A stretch of DNA of 64,000 nt, from positions 26,492 to 90,491 of the forward strand of contig CAZLJE010000023.1 of NCBI GenBank assembly GCA_964559835.1, written 5' to 3'. This DNA is from DAISJI01 sp964559835 (lineage in GTDB: Bacteria; Acidobacteriota; Terriglobia; Terriglobales; Acidobacteriaceae). The position numbers and the translations under genes were made by a program. Shown here one piece after another: positions 8,352 through 17,600 of this stretch; the first letter of the stretch is position 1, and each line of letters opens with the position of its first letter. Below the pieces are notes generated by a model. It was not told where the DNA came from. It saw only the letters and a program-made list of their open reading frames with translations, and did no database searches.

Positions 8352-9683
8352 CTAGCGACTAGCGACCGCTTTCATCTTCGTCATCTCAGCCTCGAACTCC
8401 GGCATGAACATCGTCTCTTCGCGCCCCGGCCCGGTCGAGATCATCGCGATCTTGGCGCCCGTTTCTTTCTCGACGAATGCCAGGTATTCCTTCGCCTTCA
8501 CCGGGAGCTTGTCATATTCGACGACGCCCGCGGTAGTACCTTTCCAGCCGGGCAGTTTTTCATACACGCACTCGATCTTGTCGTAGTTCGTCGCCTGCGC
8601 CGGGATCTCGGCCGTCTTTTTGCCGTTGATCTTGTACGAGACGCAGACCGGGATCTCCGCCAGACCGTCGAGCACATCGAGCTTGGTTACCACCAGCCAT
8701 TCGATGCCGTTGATCATGACCGAGTAACGGAGCAGCGGCAGGTCGAGCCATCCGCACCGCCGCGGACGTCCCGTGACGGCGCCGTACTCGTTGCCTTTCT
8801 TGCGCAACTCCTCGCCGGCGGCGTCATGGCTTTCCGTGGGGAATGGTCCCTCTCCCACGCGAGTGCAGTACGCCTTCGTCACGCCGATCACGGTACCGAT
8901 CGACGTAGGCGGCACGCCCGTACCGATCACCGCTCCGCCGGAGGTCGCGCTCGACGACGTCACGAACGGGTACGTTCCGTGATCGATGTCGAGCATTGTC
9001 CCCTGCGCGCCCTCGAACATCACCGGTTCGCCTTTGGCGATCGCCTTGTTGAGGAATGCGGCGGTATCGCAGACGAACGGCGCGATCTCTTTCGAGACCT
9101 GCGCGTATTCCGTGTACATCTGGTCCGCGTCGACTGGTTCGGTATTGAACAGCGCGTGCACGATCGTGTTCTTCTCGTGCGCCGCGTTTTCGATATGCTT
9201 GCGCAGTAGCGGCAGGTCGAGCAGGTCGGCGACGCGCAGGCCGCGGCGGGCGATCTTGTCTTCGTACGCGGGGCCAATGCCGCGTGACGTGGTGCCGATC
9301 TTCACCCGGCCGGGCGCGGTTTCCGCCGCCAGTTCGATCATGCGGTGATACGGAAGGATCACCTGCGCGCGGTTGCTGACGTACAGGTTCCCGTCGACCT
9401 GCACCCCCGCGCCCCGCAGCGTGTTCACTTCTTTCAGGAACGCGAACGGATCGAAGACGACTCCGTTTCCGATCACGGCCTTGCAGTTCGGGCGCAGGAT
9501 GCCGCACGGAACGAGTTGCAGCACGAACTTTTTGCCGGCAATCGTGACGGTGTGGCCCGCGTTGTGGCCACCGGCGTAGCGCGCCACGACCGAAAAGCCG
9601 TCGGAGAGAACATCGACGATCTTGCCTTTGCCTTCATCGCCCCACTGGGCGCCCACAACTATCGCTGTTTTGGCTGAACTCAA
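8352..9683 (-). CDS. purA: adenylosuccinate synthase
   Basis: PurA joins IMP and aspartate using GTP in AMP synthesis. The protein shows the GTP-binding GAQWGDEGKGKIVD motif at the N-terminus, GGHNAGHT, and the typical TTSRGIGPAYEDK and VGEGPFPTE segments. I chose TTG at 9683 (443 residues), with GAGG seven bases upstream, because the longer GTG start at 9713 lies inside the palindrome at 9709-9739. The last codons (ASR-stop) are made of the GACTAGCGAC intergenic repeat. Confidence 0.95.
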   Translation of the reverse strand: MSSAKTAIVVGAQWGDEGKGKIVDVLSDGFSVVARYAGGHNAGHTVTIAGKKFVLQLVPCGILRPNCKAVIGNGVVFDPFAFLKEVNTLRGAGVQVDGNLYVSNRAQVILPYHRMIELAAETAPGRVKIGTTSRGIGPAYEDKIARRGLRVADLLDLPLLRKHIENAAHEKNTIVHALFNTEPVDADQMYTEYAQVSKEIAPFVCDTAAFLNKAIAKGEPVMFEGAQGTMLDIDHGTYPFVTSSSATSGGAVIGTGVPPTSIGTVIGVTKAYCTRVGEGPFPTESHDAAGEELRKKGNEYGAVTGRPRRCGWLDLPLLRYSVMINGIEWLVVTKLDVLDGLAEIPVCVSYKINGKKTAEIPAQATNYDKIECVYEKLPGWKGTTAGVVEYDKLPVKAKEYLAFVEKETGAKIAMISTGPGREETMFMPEFEAEMTKMKAVASR

Positions 9684-9708
9684 CGGAATGCCTCGCAGGA
9701 ATTGGTGC

Positions 9709-9739
9709 CCCACATCTGCCCGGTTTTGGCAGATGTGGG
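9709..9739. repeat. perfect 12-bp-stem hairpin upstream of purA
   Basis: CCCACATCTGCC and GGCAGATGTGGG pair perfectly around a 7-base loop (CGGTTTT). It lies just upstream of the chosen purA start, where it could act as an mRNA leader hairpin or a REP-like dispersed element. Confidence 0.75.
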
Positions 9740-9851
9740 CGTACGCACACTGACGGCCCCTCTTGGATTTAAGACCAGAGATACAGGTGATAGCGAGCCG
9801 AAGGAGTGTACATAGAATTCTACATTCTGGAGGCGGTTACGGCCAAGCGGG

Positions 9852-10079
9852 TCAATCGTCGAAGCGAGGAAGTTGTTCCGCGACCAGCGCCTCAGCGAGA
9901 GCGCGCCGGTACTCCTGGACCGGATACTTCACCGGCGAGGCAAGCCCAAGCCTCGACATCACGATCTGCACCCAATGTTTGTGGTCGAGGTCGAGGTGAG
10001 TGGTGAGGGCGCGCGAGTTCCGGAACGCTTTTCCGCAGAACAGGCAAGGCATGGCGCCGCGGGCCAACTTGTGTGCCAT
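9852..10079 (-). CDS. small protein with a classical C2H2 zinc finger
   Basis: The 75-residue frame encodes CLFCGKAFRNSRALTTHLDLDH, i.e. C-x2-C-x3-F-x5-L-x2-H-x4-H, the TFIIIA-type C2H2 spacing with the core Phe and Leu in place. This is not the shorter bacterial Ros/MucR spacing. The rest is a short helical tail. Starts at 10079 or 10052 are both possible; neither has a clear ribosome site. It sits alone between purA and mutM. DNA, RNA or protein binding are all possible, and I cannot assign a role. Confidence 0.55.
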   Translation of the reverse strand: MAHKLARGAMPCLFCGKAFRNSRALTTHLDLDHKHWVQIVMSRLGLASPVKYPVQEYRRALAEALVAEQLPRFDD

Positions 10080-10195
10080 GGACGCATTTAACGCCTCGGT
10101 TCGTACGCAGGAATGTGCCGGACATCACCATTCCGCGTGATTTCTAACCAGAATGGTAATGGGCCTGTTTTGGGGCATGCTGATAACCTAACATC

Positions 10196-10999
10196 ATGCC
10201 GGAACTTCCCGAGGTGGAGACGGTCGTGCGCGGCTTGCGCGCGTCCGTGGTGGGCGACACCATCGTGTCCGTCTGGATCGGACCGCGCCACCAGCCGCTG
10301 AAATCACCCGCGGAAGACATTGCCTCGACCCTCGAGGGCGCGACGATCCGCGCCGTTCGCCGCATGGGCAAACACATCGTTGTAGATCTGACCGGACGAC
10401 CCGATGCGCATTTCATCGTGCACCTCGGCATGACCGGCCAATTGCTCGTGACCCGTGCGGATGCCGAAGTCCCGAAGCACACTCATTTCGTCGCACGGCT
10501 GGAATCGGGGAAGGAGATCCGTTTTACCGATCCGCGGATGTTCGGCAAACTGGCGGTCACGCACGAGTTCGACCCCGGCGGAATCGAGCCGTTGGACCTC
10601 ACGTTCGAGCAGTTCGTTCCGCTGTTCCGCAAGCGCAAGACTCCGATCAAGTCCGCCCTGCTCAACCAGAAGCTGCTGCGCGGCGTCGGGAACATCTACG
10701 CGGACGAGGCGCTCTTCCGAGCGCGCGTTCGCCCGCGACGCCGTGCTGCTTCGCTCACGCGTGAGGAACTCAAGCGGCTGTACGATGCGGTCCGGCAAGT
10801 GCTTGGGGAAGCCATCGCGGCGGGAGGCTCGTCGGTCGACGATTACGTCAACGCGAACGGCGAGCGCGGGTTCTTCCAGCTTCAGCACCGCGTGTACGGC
10901 CGCGAGGGAGAGCGTTGCCTGAAGTGTAGGCAGACGCCCATCAAGCGCGTCGTGATCGCGGGTCGCAGTAGTCATTACTGTCCGAACTGCCAGAAGTAG
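10196..10999 (+). CDS. mutM: formamidopyrimidine-DNA glycosylase (Fpg/MutM)
   Basis: MutM removes 8-oxoguanine and formamidopyrimidines and nicks the abasic site. The 267-residue protein starts MPELPEVETVVRGL, which supplies the catalytic Pro2 and Glu3. It also has the helix-two-turn-helix region KSALLNQKLLRGVGNIYADEALF and the C-terminal zinc finger CLKC...CPNC. All catalytic parts are present. The ROK kinase gene follows after 13 bases, so the two may be co-transcribed. Confidence 0.96.
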   Translation: MPELPEVETVVRGLRASVVGDTIVSVWIGPRHQPLKSPAEDIASTLEGATIRAVRRMGKHIVVDLTGRPDAHFIVHLGMTGQLLVTRADAEVPKHTHFVARLESGKEIRFTDPRMFGKLAVTHEFDPGGIEPLDLTFEQFVPLFRKRKTPIKSALLNQKLLRGVGNIYADEALFRARVRPRRRAASLTREELKRLYDAVRQVLGEAIAAGGSSVDDYVNANGERGFFQLQHRVYGREGERCLKCRQTPIKRVVIAGRSSHYCPNCQK

Positions 11000-11012
11000 C
11001 TACAATCACGTC

Positions 11013-12056
11013 ATGGCTGACTTCGCTATTGGTGTCGACCTCGGCGGTACGAACCTGCGCGTCGCGGCGGTCGATGCCGACGGCTCGCTGCTGGAGACGG
11101 TCACCACCGGAACCCAGGTGTCGCGCCCACGGGTGGAAGTCATTCGCGAGATGTGCGATGCCGTCCGCGCCATGGCCGGGAAGTACAGCACCGGGCGCAA
11201 ATGGCTGGGGGCGGGCATCGGTGTCCCCGGCATCATTGACAAGCGGACCGGGTTGCTGCGCGAATCGGCGAACCTGCCGGGATGGCATGAGTACCCCGTC
11301 CGCGAAGAGATCGAGCGCGAACTGGGCGCGCCTGTGATCCTGGAGAACGATGCCAACGCGGCAGCGCTCGGGGAAAACTGGCTGGGCGCGGCCGCGGGCA
11401 TGGACGACATGCTGATGATCACGCTGGGCACAGGCGTCGGCGGCGGCATCGTGCTGCGGCAGCAGATCTGGCATGGCATGACCGGCATGGCGGGCGAACT
11501 GGGGCACGTGACCATCGATCCGAACGGCCCACCTTGCGGTTGCGGGAATACGGGGTGCGTCGAGCAGTACGCCTCGGCGACAGCGATTGCGCGCATGGCG
11601 AAGCAGGCCGTGGACTCCGGCAAAGCACCGGAGTTGTCGGCGATCGCGTCGGGTCGTGCGGTGAGCGCGCGCCACGTGTACTCCATGGCGGTGCGCGGGT
11701 ACGAACCGGCGCAGGAGATCTTCCACCGCGTGGGATGGGCGCTCGGCATCCTGATGGCCGACCTGGTAAATGCTTTCAACCTGCACATGTACGTCGTCGG
11801 GGGCGGCGTGTCGGCGGCGTGGGACATGTTCAGCCCGGCGTTGTTTGCCGAGGTCAGCAAGAGGTCGACCGTGTACGCGTCCACGGCGCCGCCGGAGCAC
11901 CTGGCTGGACCGCCGCACGCCGGACGTCCCACGATCATTGCGCGAGCCATCCTGGGCAGCGATGCTGGACTGTACGGCGCGGCGCGCATCCCGATGGTCG
12001 CGACCGCGGTGATGGAGAAGTCGCACCTCGGGGCGCAAGGCATCCATTTGCGATAA
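11013..12056 (+). CDS. ROK family sugar kinase (glucokinase-like)
   Basis: ROK kinases phosphorylate glucose or N-acetyl sugars with ATP in the cytoplasm. The 347-residue protein has the phosphate-1 motif GVDLGGTNLR at the start, the ENDANAAALGE catalytic segment, the LGTGVGGGIV loop and the zinc motif CGCGNTGCVEQYAS that defines ROK proteins. No N-terminal helix-turn-helix is present, so it is a kinase rather than a ROK repressor. Glucose is the likeliest substrate but is not proven by sequence. Confidence 0.9.
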   Translation: MADFAIGVDLGGTNLRVAAVDADGSLLETVTTGTQVSRPRVEVIREMCDAVRAMAGKYSTGRKWLGAGIGVPGIIDKRTGLLRESANLPGWHEYPVREEIERELGAPVILENDANAAALGENWLGAAAGMDDMLMITLGTGVGGGIVLRQQIWHGMTGMAGELGHVTIDPNGPPCGCGNTGCVEQYASATAIARMAKQAVDSGKAPELSAIASGRAVSARHVYSMAVRGYEPAQEIFHRVGWALGILMADLVNAFNLHMYVVGGGVSAAWDMFSPALFAEVSKRSTVYASTAPPEHLAGPPHAGRPTIIARAILGSDAGLYGAARIPMVATAVMEKSHLGAQGIHLR

Positions 12057-12592
12057 GCGCTGTTGACCTCGGAGTTATGGTCGCGCGAGTTAGTAACCGC
12101 CAGCTCTTTCTGCTCCCTTTTGAAATCAACGAGTTCTGTCCGGGTAACCCGGGGAAAATCGGTTGTAAGTTGTACGTTGAAAGTTGCAAGTTGGTTAATC
12201 CCCGAGGTGGCCCCCCCTGGGATCTGGGAGGTAAATCTGGCGGTTTAAAGGAGTTAGTTGCAAAATCCGGCCGATAAAGGGGTTACGGGCCGCCATGGCG
12301 AAAAGAGGACGTGAGGGACACTACACCCTCGAGGTCACGAGGAGAGTTTAGGGGAATCGTGAAGGGATGTATGTGACGTGGATCACAGATGCATGTGACG
12401 AGACATTTTTGATTTTCGATTTTTGATATCTGAAAAGAACAAGCTCCGTTAAGTCTAAGGCGGGCTTACCCCGGGGCACCCGCGCTGAATGGTCGACCTG
12501 CCGAGATGAACAAGGAAAACGCGGTCCGTCCTGAGTTTCGAAACTGTTGGCGCGGGCATCTAATAAGCGTAATCGAGAAAGATGAGGTGAAC
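12057..12592. other. gene-free stretch with repeat arms and element copy 1
   Basis: No convincing gene is seen here. A single GTTGTAAGTTGTACGTTG arm (about 12160-12196), of the family seen as a full dyad at 25.4 kb, is followed by a C-run and GGAGTTA / GGGGTTACGGGC words, then by the conserved element at 12276-12404 and an AT-rich GATTTTCGATTTTTGA stretch. The phasin gene starts at 12593. Confidence 0.6.
12276..12404 (+). promoter_or_regulatory. two-copy intergenic element (copy 1) with CRP-like palindrome
   Basis: Ordered parts are AAAGGGGTTACGGGC (12276-12290), GACACTACACCCT (12317-12329), a small CCTCG/CGAGG hairpin, then TGTGACGTGGATCACA (12372-12387), a perfect TGTGA-N6-TCACA site, followed by ATGTGAC. 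The same order occurs at 52100-52216. CRP/FNR-family proteins bind such palindromes. The element lies about 190 bases before the phasin start, so it could regulate that gene, but the second copy lies between convergent gene ends. Confidence 0.55.
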
Positions 12593-13135
12593 ATGAGTAC
12601 GACAACCGCGAATCTCGACGCGATGGGAATGCCGGAGGAGCGGAAAGAGCAAACCGGTCCGGGTGTGGCGAGGCAGGTATGGTGGGCAGGTCTCGGCATC
12701 CTGGGACTAGCCGGGAAAGGCGTAAGCCGGCTGGTGGGTACTCTGGTGGAGCAAGGAAAAGAGTTGGAGCCTTCGGTGGACGCCAGCCTTCATAAGGTGC
12801 GCACGGAAGTCAGCAGCACCGTGGGAGGCGTGGGCACGAAGGTGAGGGAAGTCGGCGAGAAGGTACGCTCGACCGCAGGCAAAGGCGAAGGCGCGTTTGA
12901 CGAGCGCGTTGCCGCGACCTTGCAGCGACTTGGAGTAGCGACGCGTGACGACATTCAGGCCATCCATCGCCGTCTCGACGAATTGGCATCCTCTCTCGGG
13001 GAGACCACTGAATCCGGATCAGAGGACATGGAGGCAGGGGCCGAAGAAGGAACCGAAGCCGAACAAGAAGAAACGGGGAGAAGACCTCCGAGCCCGGCAA
13101 GTGAGCGACGGCCACCACGGCGTCGGGCGCCGTAG
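12593..13135 (+). CDS. phasin-like (polyhydroxyalkanoate granule-associated) protein
   Basis: The 180-residue protein has a glycine-rich hydrophobic helix (VWWAGLGILGLAGKGVSRLVGTLVEQGKELE), a helical middle, and VAATLQRLGVATRDDIQAIHRRLDELASSL. This is the pattern of the PhaI/phasin-like family that coats PHA granules. An acidic and then basic low-complexity tail follows. ATG at 12593 is preferred, with GAGG five bases before. No PHA synthase is nearby, so granule binding is inferred from family resemblance alone. A terminator-like hairpin follows the gene. Confidence 0.7.
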   Translation: MSTTTANLDAMGMPEERKEQTGPGVARQVWWAGLGILGLAGKGVSRLVGTLVEQGKELEPSVDASLHKVRTEVSSTVGGVGTKVREVGEKVRSTAGKGEGAFDERVAATLQRLGVATRDDIQAIHRRLDELASSLGETTESGSEDMEAGAEEGTEAEQEETGRRPPSPASERRPPRRRAP

Positions 13136-13164
13136 ATCTGTTGCGATTGAAGTGAATGAATGGA

Positions 13165-13200
13165 GCGGGCGTGCCCACAAGCGCGCCCGCATTGTTGTTT
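13165..13200 (+). terminator. rho-independent-like terminator after phasin gene
   Basis: GCGGGCG (13165-13171) pairs with CGCCCGC (13184-13190), and ATTGTTGTTTT follows directly. It lies about 30 bases after the phasin stop. Confidence 0.6.
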
Positions 13201-13318
13201 TGGGGTTTACTGCAGGCGTGAGGCTGCCGGGTCGCAGATGGGATGAGATTTACAAAGGCGGAAGCGGTCGGTGGCAAAGTCGATCCTGTCGGTCGAGAGG
13301 AGGGCGCGAAGAAATTTT

Positions 13319-13702
13319 CTACAACACTGCGGCGAGCAGCAGCAGGATCGAGTGCTCTACCGCTTTCTCCACCAGGCACGCGCCTGCGACCTTGGCGACG
13401 CGATCCAGCGAGACGGCTGCGACCGGCCCAAGTCGAAAGGCCGGCGCGCACGACACAGGCTGGTCGGTGGAAGACAAATATCCCCACTGCCTCAGATTGT
13501 CGAGCAGCGGAGCATGCGATGTCTGTTGTGGATCGTAATGGACTATCAGGCTGCCCGTGACTGGGTTCGCCTCGGCAGAGGAAACTCCCGGCAGCTCAGC
13601 CAACTTCTTCTGCACCTGCGCTGCACGGATACTCTGGCCCTTGAGCAAGGGCGTGCGAACTCGTAGCCGGCCTGGAACATGGTGGATATAATTGGTTGTC
13701 AT
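13319..13702 (-). CDS. HMA-like domain membrane protein without CxxC
   Basis: This 127-residue protein starts with an HMA-like ferredoxin fold (YIHHVPGRLRVRTPLLKG, then LPGVSSAEANPVTGSLIVHYD), in which the metal-binding GMTCxxC loop is replaced by PGRLRVR. A hydrophobic C-terminal helix (AGACLVEKAVEHSILLLLAAVL) suggests membrane attachment. It is the last gene of the P-ATPase operon, and the same fold occurs in the next protein and at the ATPase N-terminus. It probably mediates contacts with the pump rather than copper delivery. Confidence 0.7.
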   Translation of the reverse strand: MTTNYIHHVPGRLRVRTPLLKGQSIRAAQVQKKLAELPGVSSAEANPVTGSLIVHYDPQQTSHAPLLDNLRQWGYLSSTDQPVSCAPAFRLGPVAAVSLDRVAKVAGACLVEKAVEHSILLLLAAVL

Positions 13703-13820
13703 CGAGCGTATGTTTCTTGTACTCCCATTGAACCCGATTTCAATGAAAGGAACATCAACGCCCGATGAATTTTCGGTTAAAACAGCATCAACTTAGCTAA
13801 TATCCCGAAAACCATTCTTG

Positions 13821-14348
13821 CTATTGAACATACTGACTTGCGGTTTGGTCTCGGTCCCAGGGTTTTCCTGGATCGCGGGCTGCGGCTGATGCCACGTCTT
13901 TCAAGAGGATGGCGGCGTACCAGAACAGAGTCATGCCGGGGGGCCAGGCATTCCGGCGCAGGACCTGGACCAGACCCGCCGTGGCAAAGCCGATCACGAC
14001 GATGCCGGGGACGTCGACCTCGCCGCGGGTAAACCGGTTCACCCGGTGGACGACACTGCCCGCGCCTTGCGCGATGCGCTGCGACACCGCCGGTGCGAGC
14101 CACTGGGGAGCGTGAACGTCGAACAGGTCCCGCTCACGCGCGAACTGGGTAATGTTGTCGGCAGTCGAATCGTGCAGCAGCAGCACACTTCCGCTGGCCC
14201 AGTTCGTTTCCACCGACTGAACGCCTTCCATCGTGGCGAGTGCTTCGCGGACGCGCGCGAAGTACTCACGGTTGTTTCGCCGATCGGCAACGCGAACCCG
14301 CAACCGGCCCGGCATCTGGTGCACAATCTCGGCTCGGGGGAGCGTCAT
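13821..14348 (-). CDS. second HMA-like domain membrane protein without CxxC
   Basis: The 175-residue protein has an N-terminal HMA-like fold (IVHQMPGRLRVRVADRR, then MEGVQSVETNWASGSVLLLHD) lacking metal-binding cysteines, a linker, and one or two membrane helices (VDVPGIVVIGFATAGLVQVL and MTLFWYAAILLKDVAS). Its start overlaps the stop of the DUF5132-like gene by four bases, showing tight coupling. The motif G-R-L-R-V-R and the ending T/S-G-S-(L/V) are shared with the 13319 protein and the ATPase N-terminus. Confidence 0.72.
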   Translation of the reverse strand: MTLPRAEIVHQMPGRLRVRVADRRNNREYFARVREALATMEGVQSVETNWASGSVLLLHDSTADNITQFARERDLFDVHAPQWLAPAVSQRIAQGAGSVVHRVNRFTRGEVDVPGIVVIGFATAGLVQVLRRNAWPPGMTLFWYAAILLKDVASAAARDPGKPWDRDQTASQYVQ

Positions 14349-14653
14349 TGCGTACCTCCTTCGGGTTTGGGCTCCGGTGCAGCCGGTGTAGCCGCTTCCT
14401 GGCCGCGAACCTGTTCCGCCATTTCGGCGCGAACTTCGGCGATCATGTCCTCGTAGTCTTCACGAGCATGGGCAAACATCTCGCGAGTCTTGTCCGCCAG
14501 AAGAATCCCTGAGCGAATACTCGCCTTGGCCAACGGTCGGCCTACGCCTCGGAAGGCCGGCCCAATGCCTTTGATCAGGGCGGCAGTTGCAACTCCGACA
14601 CCGATCCCAATCAACAGATTGCGTTGCTCATCATCAAAGTCGAAGATCGCCAT
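14345..14653 (-). CDS. DUF5132-like small membrane protein
   Basis: The 102-residue protein has a glycine-rich membrane helix (LLIGIGVGVATAALIKGIGP), followed by an amphipathic helical region (KTREMFAHAREDYEDMIAEVRAEMAEQ) and a Pro/Glu tail. The pattern fits DUF5132, which I recall as commonly found beside HMA-like proteins and cation ATPases. It lies 34 bases after the ATPase gene and overlaps the next gene by four bases. Its function is not known; a small pump-associated or membrane-organising subunit is a reasonable guess. Confidence 0.65.
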   Translation of the reverse strand: MAIFDFDDEQRNLLIGIGVGVATAALIKGIGPAFRGVGRPLAKASIRSGILLADKTREMFAHAREDYEDMIAEVRAEMAEQVRGQEAATPAAPEPKPEGGTQ

Positions 14654-14687
14654 ACCTTTTTCTCTTTCTGCGCATGACGCGCGCGGG

Positions 14688-17600
14688 CTAGGCCGCTTGC
14701 TCGGTCGGAACCAACTGCCCCACTCCGGCCGGCAGCGCTCGCAATGGCTCCTTGTTGGGCAATTTGAAAGCCTCGTTCACCGCCAGGCTGGTCACACCGG
14801 CGGTAAGACAGACCAGGGCGTCGATAATCCCAATGGGTGCTAATCCCAGCAAAGCACGCAGCGGCGGAAAGACCATTGCCAGTACTTCGAGAGCCAGACT
14901 GCCGCCGATGGCCAGCGGCAGATAGCGGTTCGAGGGGAGCTTGTCTCCACCGGCAATCGGCTGGTCCGAGCGGGCCGAGAAAGCGTGCAAGAGTTGTGCG
15001 GCCGTCAGACTGAGAAACGCCATGGTGCTGGCTTGCGGACCGGCGCCGTACCGGGCCAGGGCATACAGGTATCCGCCCATTCCTGCCGCGGTCATGACGG
15101 CGCCTTGCCGTCCGAGGCGGAGGTAATCGCGCCCGGTCACCAGCGCCGCTTGCGGGTCGCGTGGCGCTCGCTGCATTACGTCCGCATGCGGAGGCTCGAC
15201 GGCCAGCGCCAGACAGGGCAACACGTCGGTGAGCACGTTGATCCACAGCAGTTGACGCGCCGTAAGCGGCTGGCCGAATCCGGCGGACACGGACCCCAGC
15301 ATGGTAAGGATCTCGCTGAGGTTGGTCGCGGTGATGTAGTGGACCGATCTCTGAATGTCTTCGTAGATCGCGCGGCCTTCCCGAATCGCGGTGATGAGCG
15401 ACTGCAGGTCGTCGTCCATCAAGACCAGATCCGCCACTTCCCGTGCCGTCTCCGCGCCGGCCTTGCCCAGGACCACGCCCACGTCCGCGGCTTTCAGCGC
15501 GGGCCCGTCGTTCACGCCATCGCCGGTCATGGCAACCACCTGGCCGCGTGCCTGCATGGCGCGCACGATATGCAACTTGTCGGATGGATTCACGCGCGCG
15601 AAAACATGCGCATCGGGCAGATCGCCGTTGGGCTCTTCGTTCACGGCCGTGCCATCGACGACTTCCAGTTTTCGGCCGCTTCGGCTTAGTCCGAGCCTCT
15701 TGCCGATGGCGTAGGCGGTCATGCGCTGATCGCCGGTAATCACGCGGGTGTCGATGCCCGCCCGGTGAAAAGCTGACATCAGGTTGCGCATGCCCTTGCG
15801 CGGCGGATCGGCAATGCCGACGAGCCCCAGCCAGGTGAGATCGCCGTTAAGGCCGGAAGTCTCTCCTTCTCCCTCGGCCCAAGCTACGCCGAGTACCCGC
15901 AGGGCCTCGCCGGCCATGCGCTCGTTTTCCGCTTCTATTTCCGCGCGCTGCTTGGGCGTCAGGCGCTTCACCTTGCCGCCCGAGGCGATGTTGCCGCAAT
16001 GTCGCAGTAAATCACCGGGACTGCCCTTGGCGGCAATGATCCAACGGCCGCCGGAACCGTGGTGCCACGTCGCCATGACGGCCTGCTGTTCGGTGCGGTG
16101 CTCGACCCGGAAGCGAGGGTGGCCTTGCCGAAGCTGGTCAATGTCGATGCCGTACGCAAGAGCGAGTCGCAGCAGCGCGCTTTCCGTTCCGCTACCCTCG
16201 ACCTGGACAACACCACCTGTATCCACGGTCTCCGCGTCATTGCAGAGGACCACGGTTTGCAGCAGCCGCGTCAATGCGGCATTGCGGGCGGCCTGCTCGG
16301 GCGCGAGCGCCTCCTCGCCATGCAATTTGAACGATTGTTTGCCGAGCGATGCTTCGACAACCACCATGCGGTTCAAGGTAATGGTGCCGGTCTTATCGAG
16401 GCAGATGACCTGGATGGAGCCCAGGGTCTCGATCGCGTCCAAATGTCGGGCCACGATGTTGTGCTTGCGAAGACGCCACAATCCGAACGACAGCGTGGTG
16501 GTAGCCACCGTGGGGAGACCTTCCGGAACCGCGGCCACCGCCAGGGAAACGGCAGTACGCAGCATCTGCAAAAATCCAAGCCCGCGTAGCATTCCGACGA
16601 GAAACACGAGCCCGCAGACGGCGGAGGATATCCAGACCATCTGCCGGCCCAGCGTTTCCAACTGGCGCTCCAGCGGGGTCTGCGGCCGGAGCGCAGTGGC
16701 AATCAGCGCCTGAATGCGCCCGACCTCTGTGTTGGCGCCGACCGCTATGACAATGGCGATCCCGCTACCGCCGGTGACCACGGTGCCGCAATAGACCATG
16801 TTGCTGCGATCGCCCAGGGCGAGCACGTCCTCAGCCAGAGTGTCGGTGCTTTTCAACACCGGCAGGCTCTCGCCGGTGAGAATGGACTCCGCGACCGTCA
16901 GATCATTGGCCTGCGCCAGGCGGGCATCGGCGGCAATATAGGTTCCGGGCGTAAGCAGCAGCACGTCGCCCATCGTGACCTGAGGCGCTTCAACCAGTGT
17001 GACTTCACCGTCGCGGATCACTTTCACGCGCGGCTCGCGTACCTTGGTCAGAGTGGCGATGGTCTTCTCCGCCTGCACTTCGGTGACGCAACCGATGGTC
17101 GCGTTCATCGCGACTACGAGCAAGATGACGGTGGCATCTGCCACGCCGCCGGTGGCGATCGAGAGCACCGCGGACCCAAGCAACAGCAGAACCGGCAAGC
17201 TCTTGAGCTGGTTGGCGAGCACCGCGAGTGCGGAGCGGCGCGGTGGCTCAGGCAACGAATTGGGCCCATACGTCGCGAGGCGCTCGCGCGCATCGGCGGC
17301 GGTAAGACCTCGCGCGACCGAAGTTCCTACCGCGTTCACCACCTCGATCACAGTTTTCGCGTGCCAGCGAAATGAAGGTTGTGCCGGGACAGGAGGTAGA
17401 AGGCCGGCGTGGCGATCGCCGCCGTCAGCGCGTTCGGAGCGACGAACCGACGTACTAAGTCTTTCAAACCAGCTGCCGCGATCCGCGATGGCGGCTTGTT
17501 CAGGCTTCGGCTCTGGTGCGAGAGATTCGCTGCCCAGGAGCAGCTCGATTTTCGCGACCAGAAGTTCGACCGAGATGCCCTCGTAGAGGACAAGAACATT

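Noticed and set aside
8285..8360. CRISPR-like array at the AAGAACC repeat
   Set aside because: The unit is only 7 bp with no spacers and no cas genes nearby; it is a simple tandem repeat.
12276..12404. The CRP-like element as a simple phasin promoter
   Set aside because: The second copy lies between two gene 3' ends, so promoter function cannot explain both copies; I kept it as an element of unknown role.
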